A program made the translations under genes and the position numbers. DNA of 13,461 nucleotides from AC-32 sp045806105 (GTDB lineage: Bacteria; Actinomycetota; Thermoleophilia; Gaiellales; Gaiellaceae). How positions within the stretch are numbered: the first letter of the stretch is position 1; each line of letters starts with the position of its first letter. Positions 7,103-13,067 of this stretch are shown here, piece after piece. The stretch lies in NCBI GenBank assembly GCA_045806105.1, contig JBJMJY010000032.1, positions 1 to 13,461 on the forward strand, given 5' to 3'. The notes beneath the pieces were generated by a model. That model was not told the DNA's origin and did no database searches. It worked only from the letters and a program-made list of their open reading frames with translations.

Positions 7103-7309
7103 ATGAGCATTCGATCGTGGTGGGAAGAGCGCCGCCGCAAGGCGGACGCAGAAGCCGTCAAGCGCGTCGAGGAAGAGGCCGTCGAGACGCCTGCGGAGCG
7201 CGCCCATGGCCATGCCGACCGCATGGGCGAGGGCGCCGACAACCGCATCTCGGGCCGCATCGGCGAGAGGCCTGACGACCTCGACCGGCTCGGCGACTTT
7301 CCGCGTTAG
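7103..7309 (+). CDS. Small charged protein of unknown function (68 aa)
   Basis: I do not recognise this family. The protein starts MSIRSWWEERRRKADAEAVKR, a tryptophan-containing amphipathic and strongly basic helix. It continues with an acidic stretch (RVEEEAVETPAER) and ends in a polar segment GEGADNRISGRIGERPDDLDRLGDFPR. There is no transmembrane segment, signal peptide or cysteine, so it is probably soluble. Support for its being real: a balanced charged composition unlike the Arg/Pro/Gly-rich shadow frames nearby, a TAGGAT -10-like box just upstream, and a strong hairpin directly after its stop. The frame is open much further upstream, but only as the reverse of the GH3 gene. Divergent from GH3, convergent with the collagen-like gene. 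Function cannot be assigned. Confidence 0.65.
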   Translation: MSIRSWWEERRRKADAEAVKRVEEEAVETPAERAHGHADRMGEGADNRISGRIGERPDDLDRLGDFPR

Positions 7310-7326
7310 CGCGCTAGCCGAGGGCC

Positions 7327-7359
7327 GCTGACGATCGCCGCCCGGCGATCCGCGTCAGC
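7327..7359 (+). terminator. Bulged hairpin terminator after the 68-residue gene
   Basis: GCTGACG+ATCGCCG (7327-7340) pairs with CGGCGAT (7343-7349) and CGTCAGC (7353-7359), giving 14 bp with a 2-base loop and a 3-base bulge CCG. It begins 17 bases after the stop codon at 7309 and is followed by a weakly T-rich run (GTCTTCT). Confidence 0.6.
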
Positions 7360-7392
7360 ACGTCTTCTAAGCCCCAGACAGCTTCCGAGTCG

Positions 7393-7424
7393 ACCGGGAG
7401 GCCGGGCGTACCCGGCCTCCCGGT
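7393..7424. terminator. Bidirectional hairpin between convergent genes
   Basis: A perfect 14-bp stem (7393-7406 with 7411-7424) encloses the 4-base loop CGTA. It lies 8 bases past the stop of the collagen-like gene on the minus strand and could also stop read-through from the left. There is no long U tract on either strand. Confidence 0.7.
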
Positions 7425-7431
7425 GTGTCGT

Positions 7432-8352
7432 TCAAGCCGATGGCACGCAGTAGGCGTACACGGTCAGGCTGACGCTCTGCTGCGAGTTGCCCTGGGTCTT
7501 CGCCTTCGCAACCCAACCGGCGAACGCCGCCGTCGCGTGGCTCTCGATCACGCTCGGCGACGTCGCGCCGGCCTCGAGGAAGCCACCCGAGATCGCGATG
7601 TGACCGGCAGGGCAGGTCGCCGTCGCCGTCACGATCGCGTTGGCGTCGACGATGGTCGAGGTGTCCGCGGCGGTCACCACCGCGGAGCCGTTCAACCCGT
7701 CGGCTCCCGCCGGGCCCTGCGGGCCCTGGGGGCCTTGCAGCCCCTGCGGACCCTGCAGGCCCATCGGCCCGGTCGGCCCTGCGGGGCCCTGACTGCCATC
7801 CTGGCCGGCTGGACCCTGGGACCCCGTTGCGCCCATCGGACCGGCTGGGCCGACGGCGCCGATCGCGCCGTTGAGACCATTGCCCCCACTCAAACCGGGC
7901 TCGCCCTTCGGGCCCTGAGAGCCGGTAGCTCCAGTCGCGCCGGTCAGGCCGATCGGCCCGGCCGGGCCCATGGGACCGATCGCGCCCGCCGGACCGGCCG
8001 CTCCGATCGCACCATTGGCGCCTGTCAGCCCGCGCTCGCCTCGCTGACCTGCGGATCCCGCAGGCCCAGCAGGCCCGGCAGAACCCTGAGCGCCCGGCGC
8101 ACCAGGAACGCCTTTGGCTCCCCGCATGCCCGTGCCGAAGATGTCGGACACGCGGTAACGCTTCCAGCCCGGCGAGCATCTGTTGTGCTGCCGCCTGGAA
8201 ATGACCTTGATCAAGCCGTTGTGTTTGTTGACGCACACGAACGTCCGCTGGAAACGCTTGTTGACCGCCCCGGAGCTTCCGAGCGCGGTCGAGCTCGCGA
8301 GCAGCACAGCGACGCCCGCGGCGGCGATCCACCACGTCCTCTTCGCCTTCAT
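7432..8352 (-). CDS. Secreted collagen-like protein with 50 Gly-X-Y triplets
   Basis: A 306-residue exported fibrous protein. Residues 1 to about 25 are a signal peptide (basic MKAKR, hydrophobic core AAAGVAVLLASSTALG). Residues about 35-70 form a small N-terminal module with C40 and C59 (FVCVNKHNGLIKVI...NRCSPGW), a type often seen before bacterial collagen repeats. From G75 to A224 every third residue is glycine: 50 uninterrupted triplets, rich in GPA, GPQ, GAT and GPM, with a single GQRGERG charged patch. The C-terminal globular domain (about 225-306) has TCPAGHIAISGGFLEAG, an invariant-looking GWVAKAK and a final VYAYCVPSA, with C247 and C302 possibly paired. The likely product is a trimeric surface or extracellular filament; its ligand is unknown. 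No LPXTG anchor is visible. The ATG at 8352 follows a GGGGAGAGGG purine tract. Triplet-number variation between strains would be expected. Confidence 0.92.
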   Translation of the reverse strand: MKAKRTWWIAAAGVAVLLASSTALGSSGAVNKRFQRTFVCVNKHNGLIKVISRRQHNRCSPGWKRYRVSDIFGTGMRGAKGVPGAPGAQGSAGPAGPAGSAGQRGERGLTGANGAIGAAGPAGAIGPMGPAGPIGLTGATGATGSQGPKGEPGLSGGNGLNGAIGAVGPAGPMGATGSQGPAGQDGSQGPAGPTGPMGLQGPQGLQGPQGPQGPAGADGLNGSAVVTAADTSTIVDANAIVTATATCPAGHIAISGGFLEAGATSPSVIESHATAAFAGWVAKAKTQGNSQQSVSLTVYAYCVPSA

Positions 8353-8484
8353 CCCTCTCCCCTTCCCAGCACGCTGCGCGGGGCGACGCCGCGAGTGCTT
8401 GTTTGCCGACGCACCGTGCGCCTGTTCTTCGCCCGGGATTACTCCGGTCGGGCTAGGTCCGGCCCGCCGAAGGTCTTGACTCGA

Positions 8485-8498
8485 CAACGGAGCCGTTG
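8485..8498. promoter_or_regulatory. Palindrome in the DUF72 promoter region
   Basis: CAACGG-AG-CCGTTG is a perfect 6-bp inverted repeat centred about 20 bases upstream of the proposed -10 box of the DUF72 gene, where a repressor or activator could bind. It lies in the 171-base spacer between this gene and the divergent collagen-like gene. Confidence 0.3.
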
Positions 8499-8511
8499 CA
8501 GGCGCGGCCGG

Positions 8512-8517
8512 TACGAT
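8512..8517 (+). promoter_or_regulatory. Candidate -10 box of a leaderless DUF72 transcript
   Basis: TACGAT (TAnnnT pattern) is followed by 6 bases and then the ATG at 8524. No Shine-Dalgarno precedes that ATG, so the transcript probably begins at or next to the start codon. A conventional -35 is not evident. Confidence 0.45.
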
Positions 8518-8523
8518 CGTCGC

Positions 8524-9501
8524 ATGCCAGCGGCGATCCGCATCGGCACGTGCTCCTGGGCCGACGAGTCGCTGACGAGGTACTTCTACCCGCCGGAGAT
8601 CAAGGGCGCCGAGGAGCGCCTGCGCTACTACGCCGACCGCTTCGACGTCGTCGAGGCGAACTCGACGTACTACCGCCTCCCCGACGAGCACATGGTGCGC
8701 CACTGGACCGAGCGGACGCCGGAGGGCTTCGTCATGCACGTGAAGGCCTTCGGCGTGATGACGCGCCACCCGGTCAAGGTGGAGCAGCTGCCGACGGACC
8801 TGCGCGCCGAGGCGCCGCTCGACAAGCGCGGCCGCGTGGAGCGACCGTCGCGCGAGTTCCGGGCGGAGATCTTCCGCCGCTTCCACGACGCCCTCACGCC
8901 GTTGCGCGAGAACGACAAGCTCGGCGGGATCCTGATGCAGCTGCCGCCCTACGTCGTCTTCAAGCCGTCCTCGCTCGAGTACCTCGAGTGGGCGAAGGAC
9001 CAGCTCGGCGGCGACGAGATGCTGGTCGAGTTCCGTCACGCGAGCTGGCTCGACGACGAGAACCGGACGGAGACGCTCGCCTTCCTGGAGAGCCGCCACA
9101 TGACCTACGTGATCGTCGACGCCCCGCGGACCGGCGCGCGCAACGTCTCGCCGACGGTGGTCGCGACCACGTCGCCGACGGCCTACGTCCGCTTCCACGG
9201 ACGCAACGCCGCCACCTGGAACAAGCGCACCGGCAGCGCCGCCGAGCGCTTCGATTACCTCTACTCCGAGGAGGAGCTCGGCGAGTGGGTCTCACCGCTG
9301 GCCGAGCTCACCGGCCGGGCGGAGGACGTCTACGCGATGTTCAACAACAACGGCCGCTCGCAGATGCCGGGGCTCCCGAGCCTCGAGAGCCCCGCCGAGG
9401 AGGGCACGGAGGTCGCGCAGGCGCCGGTGAACGCGCAGATGCTGCGGCAGCTGTTGGAGCGCGAAGGCTTGCCGGTCACGCCCGCGCCCGCGGCTGCATA
9501 G
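8524..9501 (+). CDS. DUF72 family protein (YecE-like TIM barrel)
   Basis: A 325-residue member of the DUF72/YecE family, whose biochemical role is not established; the fold is a TIM barrel. Hallmarks in order: IRIGTCSWADESLTRYFYPP (5-24), FDVVEANSTYYRLP, GFVMHVKAFGVMTRHP, GGILMQLPPYVVF, LVEFRHASWL, YVIVDAP, AYVRFHGRNAATWNKR, and VYAMFNNNGRSQMPG near the C-terminus, where the asparagine run is typical. Length is somewhat above the usual 240-300 because of an insertion around residues 85-125 and a C-terminal tail that is probably disordered (SPAEEGTEVAQ..., PAPAAA). The ATG at 8524 is the first methionine before the conserved start. The esterase gene begins 10 bases after its stop, so the two are probably co-transcribed. 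Confidence 0.9.
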   Translation: MPAAIRIGTCSWADESLTRYFYPPEIKGAEERLRYYADRFDVVEANSTYYRLPDEHMVRHWTERTPEGFVMHVKAFGVMTRHPVKVEQLPTDLRAEAPLDKRGRVERPSREFRAEIFRRFHDALTPLRENDKLGGILMQLPPYVVFKPSSLEYLEWAKDQLGGDEMLVEFRHASWLDDENRTETLAFLESRHMTYVIVDAPRTGARNVSPTVVATTSPTAYVRFHGRNAATWNKRTGSAAERFDYLYSEEELGEWVSPLAELTGRAEDVYAMFNNNGRSQMPGLPSLESPAEEGTEVAQAPVNAQMLRQLLEREGLPVTPAPAAA

Positions 9502-9511
9502 CATCCGGCAG

Positions 9512-10534
9512 ATGGAGCCCTGGTCGTACGAGCTCGCCGGCCGCTTCGAGGAGCACGCCTTCGAGAGCGAGGTGCTGAAGGGGAACCCGCTCGGCGACCC
9601 GCACCTGCGGCCGCTCTGGGTCTACCTGCCGCCTGGCTACGACGAGGACGAGGAGCGGCGCTACCCGTCGATCTACGTCATCCAGGGGCTGACCGGGCAG
9701 CTCGACATGTGGCGCAACCGGACCGCGTTCCGGCGCAACTTCCCGGAGCTCGTGGACGAGCTATTCGCGAAGGGCGAGTCGCCGCCGGCGGTCCTCGTCT
9801 GGGTCGACGCGTGGACGTCGCTCGGCGGCAGCCAGTTCGTCGACTCGCCGGGAACCGGCCGCTACCACACTTACATCGTCGAGGAGCTCGTGCCGTTCGT
9901 GGACGCGCGCTACCGGACGCTGCCGGAGGCGGCGCACCGCGGGATCGCGGGGAAGTCGAGCGGCGGCTACGGGGCGATGGTCAACCCGATGCTGCGCCCG
10001 GACGTGTTCGGCGGGATGGCCACGCACGCGGGCGACGCGCTCTTCGAGATGTGCTACCTGCCCGAGTTCCGCAAGTCGGTGCGGGTGTTGCGCGACCAGT
10101 ACGAGGGGTCGTTCGAGAAGTTCTGGGAGGAGTTCCGCTCGCGGCCGCCGTTGGCGAAGGACAGCGATTACCACCTGCTCAACGACTGGTGCATGGCCGC
10201 CTGCTACTCGACGGACGAGGACGGGACGGTGCAACTCCCCTATGACACCGCGACCGGCGAGCTCCGGCCGGAGGTGTGGGAGCGCTGGCTGGCGTGGGAC
10301 CCGGTACGCATGGCGCGCCAGCGAGCGGACGCGCTGCGCTCGCTGAGCGCGATCTGGATCGACTGCGGGAAGCGCGACCAGTTCTTCCTCGACCTCGGCG
10401 CCGAGGCGTTCCAGCGGGAGCTGGAGGCGGCTGGCGTGACGGACTACTTCTTCGAGCTCTTCGACGCGACCCACTCGGCGATCGAGTACCGCTACCCGCT
10501 GGCGGTGAAGTACCTGGCCGAGCGGCTGTCGTGA
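9512..10534 (+). CDS. Esterase of the alpha/beta-hydrolase (esterase D/PF00756) family
   Basis: A 340-residue serine hydrolase. The family includes esterase D and enterochelin/feruloyl esterases; the substrate here is unknown. An N-terminal beta-sheet segment gives HLRPLWVYLPPGYDEDEERRYPSIYVIQGL (31-60). The nucleophile elbow is G-K-S149-S-G in RGIAGKSSGGYGAMV. The acid is probably D289 in IWIDCGKRDQF and the base H321 in DATHSAIEYRYP, so the triad looks complete. Residues about 185-265 form an insert with aromatic residues that could act as a lid. No signal peptide is present. It begins 10 bases after the DUF72 gene with only a weak purine stretch before the ATG, and its stop TGA overlaps the GTG start of the amidase, which implies translational coupling. 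Confidence 0.88.
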   Translation: MEPWSYELAGRFEEHAFESEVLKGNPLGDPHLRPLWVYLPPGYDEDEERRYPSIYVIQGLTGQLDMWRNRTAFRRNFPELVDELFAKGESPPAVLVWVDAWTSLGGSQFVDSPGTGRYHTYIVEELVPFVDARYRTLPEAAHRGIAGKSSGGYGAMVNPMLRPDVFGGMATHAGDALFEMCYLPEFRKSVRVLRDQYEGSFEKFWEEFRSRPPLAKDSDYHLLNDWCMAACYSTDEDGTVQLPYDTATGELRPEVWERWLAWDPVRMARQRADALRSLSAIWIDCGKRDQFFLDLGAEAFQRELEAAGVTDYFFELFDATHSAIEYRYPLAVKYLAERLS

Positions 10535-11178
10535 TCGCGGTCGCCGCGCCGCCGCCGCTCGTCTGCCTCGATCCCGGGCACGGGACGCCGCCGGCGATCG
10601 GGCGCCAGCTGGAGCCGATCGGGCCGGGCTCGCGCACGCTGAAGATCAAGGACGGCGGCGGCGCGCCCGGCGAGGCGGCCGTCGCGCTGGCGATCGCGAA
10701 GCGGGCGCGGGGGCTGCTGCTCGGGCGCGGTTACCGGGTCGCGATGACGCGGACCGGGCCGACGATCCACCTCGGCGACGGCGACGGCAACATCGCGCGG
10801 GCGCGCTTCTGCAACCGCCGCCACGCGGCGCTGATGGTGCGAATCCACGCGGACGGGTCGACGGTCCGCTCGTTGGACGGCGTCTCGACCCTCGTCCCCG
10901 CCGGGCGCCGCGGCTGGACGGACGACATCTACGCGCGCAGCCTCCGCGCGGGTCGGGCTGTCCAGAAGGCGGTCGTCAGCTCGACGGGCGCCGCGGACCG
11001 CGGCGTCGTGCGGCGCTCCGACCTGACCGGCTTCAACTGGGCGAACGTGCCGGCGGTGCTGGTCGAGACCGGCTTCATGACGAGCCCGACCGAGTCGCGG
11101 CGGCTGAAAACCAGCGCCTACCAGCAGCGGGTCGCACTTGGGATCCTCCTCGGCGTCGGCGCCGTCGTGCCGCGCTAG
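10531..11178 (+). CDS. N-acetylmuramoyl-L-alanine amidase (Amidase_3)
   Basis: A 215-residue zinc amidase that cuts the bond between MurNAc and L-alanine in peptidoglycan. The metal ligands are recognisable: H17 in CLDPGHG, E48 in GAPGEAAVALAIAKRA and H106 in VRIHADG; the catalytic glutamate is E179 in VLVETGFMTSPTE. The length matches a lone catalytic domain; no cell-wall-binding repeats are seen. The GTG start at 10531 overlaps the esterase stop by 4 bases (GTGA). No signal peptide follows it: the N-terminus runs VIAVAAPPPLVCLDPGHG straight into the first strand. Upstream frame residues are esterase shadow. Export, if any, is therefore unexplained; an intracellular recycling role or release by lysis are alternatives. 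The gene converges on the isochorismatase gene. Confidence 0.9.
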   Translation: MIAVAAPPPLVCLDPGHGTPPAIGRQLEPIGPGSRTLKIKDGGGAPGEAAVALAIAKRARGLLLGRGYRVAMTRTGPTIHLGDGDGNIARARFCNRRHAALMVRIHADGSTVRSLDGVSTLVPAGRRGWTDDIYARSLRAGRAVQKAVVSSTGAADRGVVRRSDLTGFNWANVPAVLVETGFMTSPTESRRLKTSAYQQRVALGILLGVGAVVPR

Positions 11179-11187
11179 CGCTCAATC

Positions 11188-11277
11188 CGGTGTCAGACAC
11201 GTGCCCGGCGTGTGACGAACGTTCCACGGACCCGTGCATCGCCGCGGGTTCGAGTTCACGCCGCGGTGTCAGACACG
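11188..11277. repeat. Two copies of a palindromic motif (GTGTCAGACAC)
   Basis: CGGTGTCAGACACG occurs at 11188-11201 and again, identical, at 11264-11277, 76 bases apart. Each copy centres on the perfect palindrome GTGTC-A-GACAC. Between them lie a GAACGTTC palindrome and a CCGCGG motif (11242-11247) that recurs at 11261-11266. The pair fills the spacer between two convergent genes, the usual place for REP-like elements or 3'-end hairpins. No coding sequence was found in this spacer. Confidence 0.6.
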
Positions 11278-11310
11278 GTGACGGACCTAGGCGAGGACGG
11301 CGCGGCCGGC

Positions 11311-11331
11311 ACCGCGGGTCTCAGCCGCGGT
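11311..11331 (-). terminator. Hairpin over the isochorismatase stop codon
   Basis: ACCGCGG (11311-11317) pairs with CCGCGGT (11325-11331) across a 7-base loop that contains the stop TGA of the isochorismatase gene. A 7-bp GC-rich stem could act as a transcription stop or 3'-end stabiliser. There is no U tract. Confidence 0.35.
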
Positions 11332-11839
11332 CAACGAAGGCACCGGCGACCTTCTCCAGGTACTCCAGCGCGACCTGCTCGACGCGCTCGTCGACGGTCG
11401 CACACGCGTTCGCCAGCACCGTGGCCTTGAAGCCCAGCTCGCGGGCGTCGATCGTCGTCTGGGCGACGCAGCCCTCCGTCGACATCCCGCAGAGCAGCAG
11501 CCGCTCGACCTCGAGCTCGGCCAGGATCAGGTCGAGCGGCGTGTGGTCGAAGGCCGAGTAGCGCGGCTTGACGACGAACGTCTCGCCCTCCCGCGGCGCG
11601 ATCGTCTCGACGAGCTCGCCGCCGCGCCCCGCGAGCGCCTGCCGCACCAGCCGCGGCGCGTCCCCGTCCCAGACGCCGAAGTTGTCGTTCGCATAGACGA
11701 CAGGCAAGCGCTCTCGCCGCGCCCGCTCCAGCGCCGCCACGAACCCGTCACGGCGCGAGCGAAACGACTCGAGCAGCCTGTCCCCGTCCTCGTGCGCGAA
11801 GTCGTTGACGACGTCGACGAGGAGGAGGGCGTCCTTCAC
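11321..11839 (-). CDS. Isochorismatase-like cysteine hydrolase
   Basis: A 172-residue single-domain cysteine hydrolase of the isochorismatase superfamily, which includes nicotinamidase, isochorismatase and N-carbamoyl amidohydrolases. The catalytic triad is D9 in ALLLVDVVNDF, K91 in FVVKPRYSAF and C124 in GMSTEGCVAQTT. The length is typical of the family. The metal-binding signature of nicotinamidases (D-x-H near residue 50) is absent; the corresponding region reads VVYANDNFGVW, so nicotinamidase activity is not favoured. The substrate is unknown. The GTG start at 11839 overlaps the stop of the upstream membrane-anchored protein (GTGA), so the two are translationally coupled. No signal peptide is seen. 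Confidence 0.88.
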   Translation of the reverse strand: MKDALLLVDVVNDFAHEDGDRLLESFRSRRDGFVAALERARRERLPVVYANDNFGVWDGDAPRLVRQALAGRGGELVETIAPREGETFVVKPRYSAFDHTPLDLILAELEVERLLLCGMSTEGCVAQTTIDARELGFKATVLANACATVDERVEQVALEYLEKVAGAFVDRG

Positions 11840-12126
11840 TCCGAGGAGCCGCGCATCTCCTCGGCCGCCGTTCGGGCGCGCTCGTGCACCGCGGCCCGCC
11901 GGTCCTCGACCCCGAGATCCGCCTCGTCCACCGGCGTCTCCGCCGACTCGGCCTCCTCGTGCTGCTCCTCGGCGACCGTGCGTGACTCCTCCAGGCGCCG
12001 GCGAAGCTCCTCCGCGCGCGGATCGTCGACCGGCTCGCCCTCGGCCTCGGGCGCATGGCGAAAGCGCTTCCAAGCGGCGATCGCGGCCCCCGCCGCGCCC
12101 GCCAGCCACGCCGTCCGGGCCTTCAC
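11836..12126 (-). CDS. Small membrane-anchored acidic protein, unknown function
   Basis: A 96-residue protein that I cannot assign to a family. An N-terminal basic start (VKAR) is followed by a short hydrophobic stretch TAWLAGAAGAAIAAW (5-19), then KRFR, consistent with a single inward-anchored segment. The rest is strongly acidic, charged and probably helical or coiled-coil (DPRAEELRRRLEESRTVAEEQHEEAES; ERARTAAEEM). The GTG start at 12126 is supported by a TAGCAT box 7 bases upstream, which would give a leaderless message; no Shine-Dalgarno is present. It overlaps the isochorismatase start by 4 bases. The divergent neighbour is rpsF. Homologues at this locus would support it as a real gene. 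Confidence 0.72.
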   Translation of the reverse strand: MKARTAWLAGAAGAAIAAWKRFRHAPEAEGEPVDDPRAEELRRRLEESRTVAEEQHEEAESAETPVDEADLGVEDRRAAVHERARTAAEEMRGSSE

Positions 12127-12133
12127 GGGGCCG

Positions 12134-12143
12134 ATGCTACACT
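12134..12143. promoter_or_regulatory. Overlapping divergent -10 elements (rpsF operon and small membrane protein)
   Basis: The 10 bases ATGCTACACT contain two -10 hexamers sharing two base pairs. On the plus strand TACACT (12138-12143) is preceded by TG at the extended -10 position and would serve rpsF. On the minus strand TAGCAT (12139-12134) stands 7 bases before the GTG at 12126. No good -35 hexamers are seen; the TGn extension may compensate on the plus side. Confidence 0.5.
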
Positions 12144-12148
12144 GGCCG

Positions 12149-12228
12149 CCTTCCTGCCACGCCATCGCGTCGTTCGCTCCCGAGCGCCGCTTGCCGGCGA
12201 GGCCGCCTGAGACCGAAGGAAGGGAGGT
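12149..12228 (+). promoter_or_regulatory. Structured leader of the rpsF operon, possible S6:S18 autoregulatory site
   Basis: The leader of about 88 bases can fold. CCTTCCT (12149-12155) pairs with AGGAAGG (12217-12223), partly covering the ribosome binding site GGGAGGT (12222-12228). Inside is CGCCG-CTTGC-CGGCG (12185-12199). A CCG (12213-12215) lies next to the closing helix. In several bacterial phyla the S6:S18 complex binds its own mRNA at a CCG-containing internal loop and represses translation; this leader has the parts, but the match is only by eye. Confidence 0.35.
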
Positions 12229-12237
12229 ATCGGGAGC

Positions 12238-12633
12238 GTGACCGACTACGAGATCCTGCTGATGCTCGATCCCGAGCTGCCCGAGGAGCGGCAGACGGAG
12301 ATCGTCACACGCGCGCGCGAGGCGATCGAGCGCGACGGCGGCAGCTGGGACCGGCACGAGCCGTGGGGCCGGCGCCGCCTGTCGTACGAGATCGACCACA
12401 AGGGCGAGGGCGCCTACCACCTGCTGACCTTCGCCGCCGAGCCGGCGACGCTCGAAGAGATCTCGCGCGTCCTCAAGATCACCGACGGCGTCATGCGCCA
12501 CCTGGCGGTGCGCCGCGTCCAGGGCGCCTCGACGCGCCCGCCCGAGCCTGCGCCCGGAGAGCCAGTAGCGGCGGCGGCCGCGGCGCGGCAGGATGGAGAG
12601 ACCGAGAGCAGCGCCCGAGAGGAGAGGGAGTAA
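12238..12633 (+). CDS. rpsF: Ribosomal protein bS6
   Basis: Protein of the small ribosomal subunit platform, which binds 16S rRNA as a heterodimer with bS18. The 131 residues begin TDYEILLMLDPELPEERQTEIV and show GGSWDRHEPWGRRRLSYEIDHKGEGAYHLLTF and the characteristic VLKITDGVMRHLAVR. Residues from about 100 onward form a low-complexity Pro/Ala/Glu tail, longer than the core domain of about 95. The start is GTG at 12238, 9 bases after GGGAGGT. Its stop TAA overlaps the ATG of ssb (TAATG). It is first in the operon rpsF-ssb-rpsR-rplI. Confidence 0.97.
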   Translation: MTDYEILLMLDPELPEERQTEIVTRAREAIERDGGSWDRHEPWGRRRLSYEIDHKGEGAYHLLTFAAEPATLEEISRVLKITDGVMRHLAVRRVQGASTRPPEPAPGEPVAAAAAARQDGETESSAREERE

Positions 12634-13067
12634 TGGCCAACATCAACCGCGTCGTCCTGGTCGGGAACCTCACCCGCGACCCCGAGCTGCGACACACGCC
12701 GAGCGGCATGGCCGTCTGCAGCCTGCGCCTCGCCGTGAACACCCGACGCAAGGACAACCAGACCGGTGAGTGGACCGAGAAGCCGAACTACTTCGACATC
12801 ACCGTCTGGGGGAACCAGGGCGAAAACTGCGCGCAGTACCTGTCGAAAGGCCGTCCCGTCGCGATCGACGGGCGCCTCGAGTGGCGCGAGTGGGAGGCGC
12901 AGGACGGCACGAAGCGCCAGGCCGTCGAGGTCATCGCCGACACCGTCCAGTTCCTCGGCGGGCGGCAGGACGCCGAAGGCGGCCAGCCGCAGTTCGTCCC
13001 GAGCGGCGCGCAGGCCGAGAACGCCGACTTCGGCGCCTCCACCGGCGACGACGACATCCCGTTCTGA
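12633..13067 (+). CDS. ssb: Single-stranded DNA-binding protein
   Basis: Coats single-stranded DNA in replication, repair and recombination. The 144 residues begin MANINRVVLVGNLTRDPELRHTPSG and show the OB-fold to about residue 105 (FDITVWGNQGENCAQYLSKG; VAIDGRLEWREWEAQDG). A short Gly/Gln/Pro linker leads to the acidic tip DDDIPF, which binds partner proteins. The linker is short compared with many bacterial SSBs. The purine-rich end of rpsF (GGAGAGGGAG) provides the ribosome binding site; starts and stops overlap on both sides (TAATG, TGATG). Confidence 0.97.
   Translation: MANINRVVLVGNLTRDPELRHTPSGMAVCSLRLAVNTRRKDNQTGEWTEKPNYFDITVWGNQGENCAQYLSKGRPVAIDGRLEWREWEAQDGTKRQAVEVIADTVQFLGGRQDAEGGQPQFVPSGAQAENADFGASTGDDDIPF

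Noticed and set aside
7680..8130. Tandem GC-rich repeats resembling a CRISPR or minisatellite
   Set aside because: The repetition is the 3-codon Gly-X-Y pattern of the collagen-like gene; there are no regular spacers.
8353..9198. In-frame minus-strand extension of the collagen-like gene into the DUF72 region
   Set aside because: It is antisense to DUF72; the signal peptide and purine-rich ribosome binding site fix the start at 8352.
11190..11561. Plus-strand frames antisense to the isochorismatase gene
   Set aside because: They have Ser/Arg-rich shadow composition, whereas the minus frame carries a full D-K-C triad.
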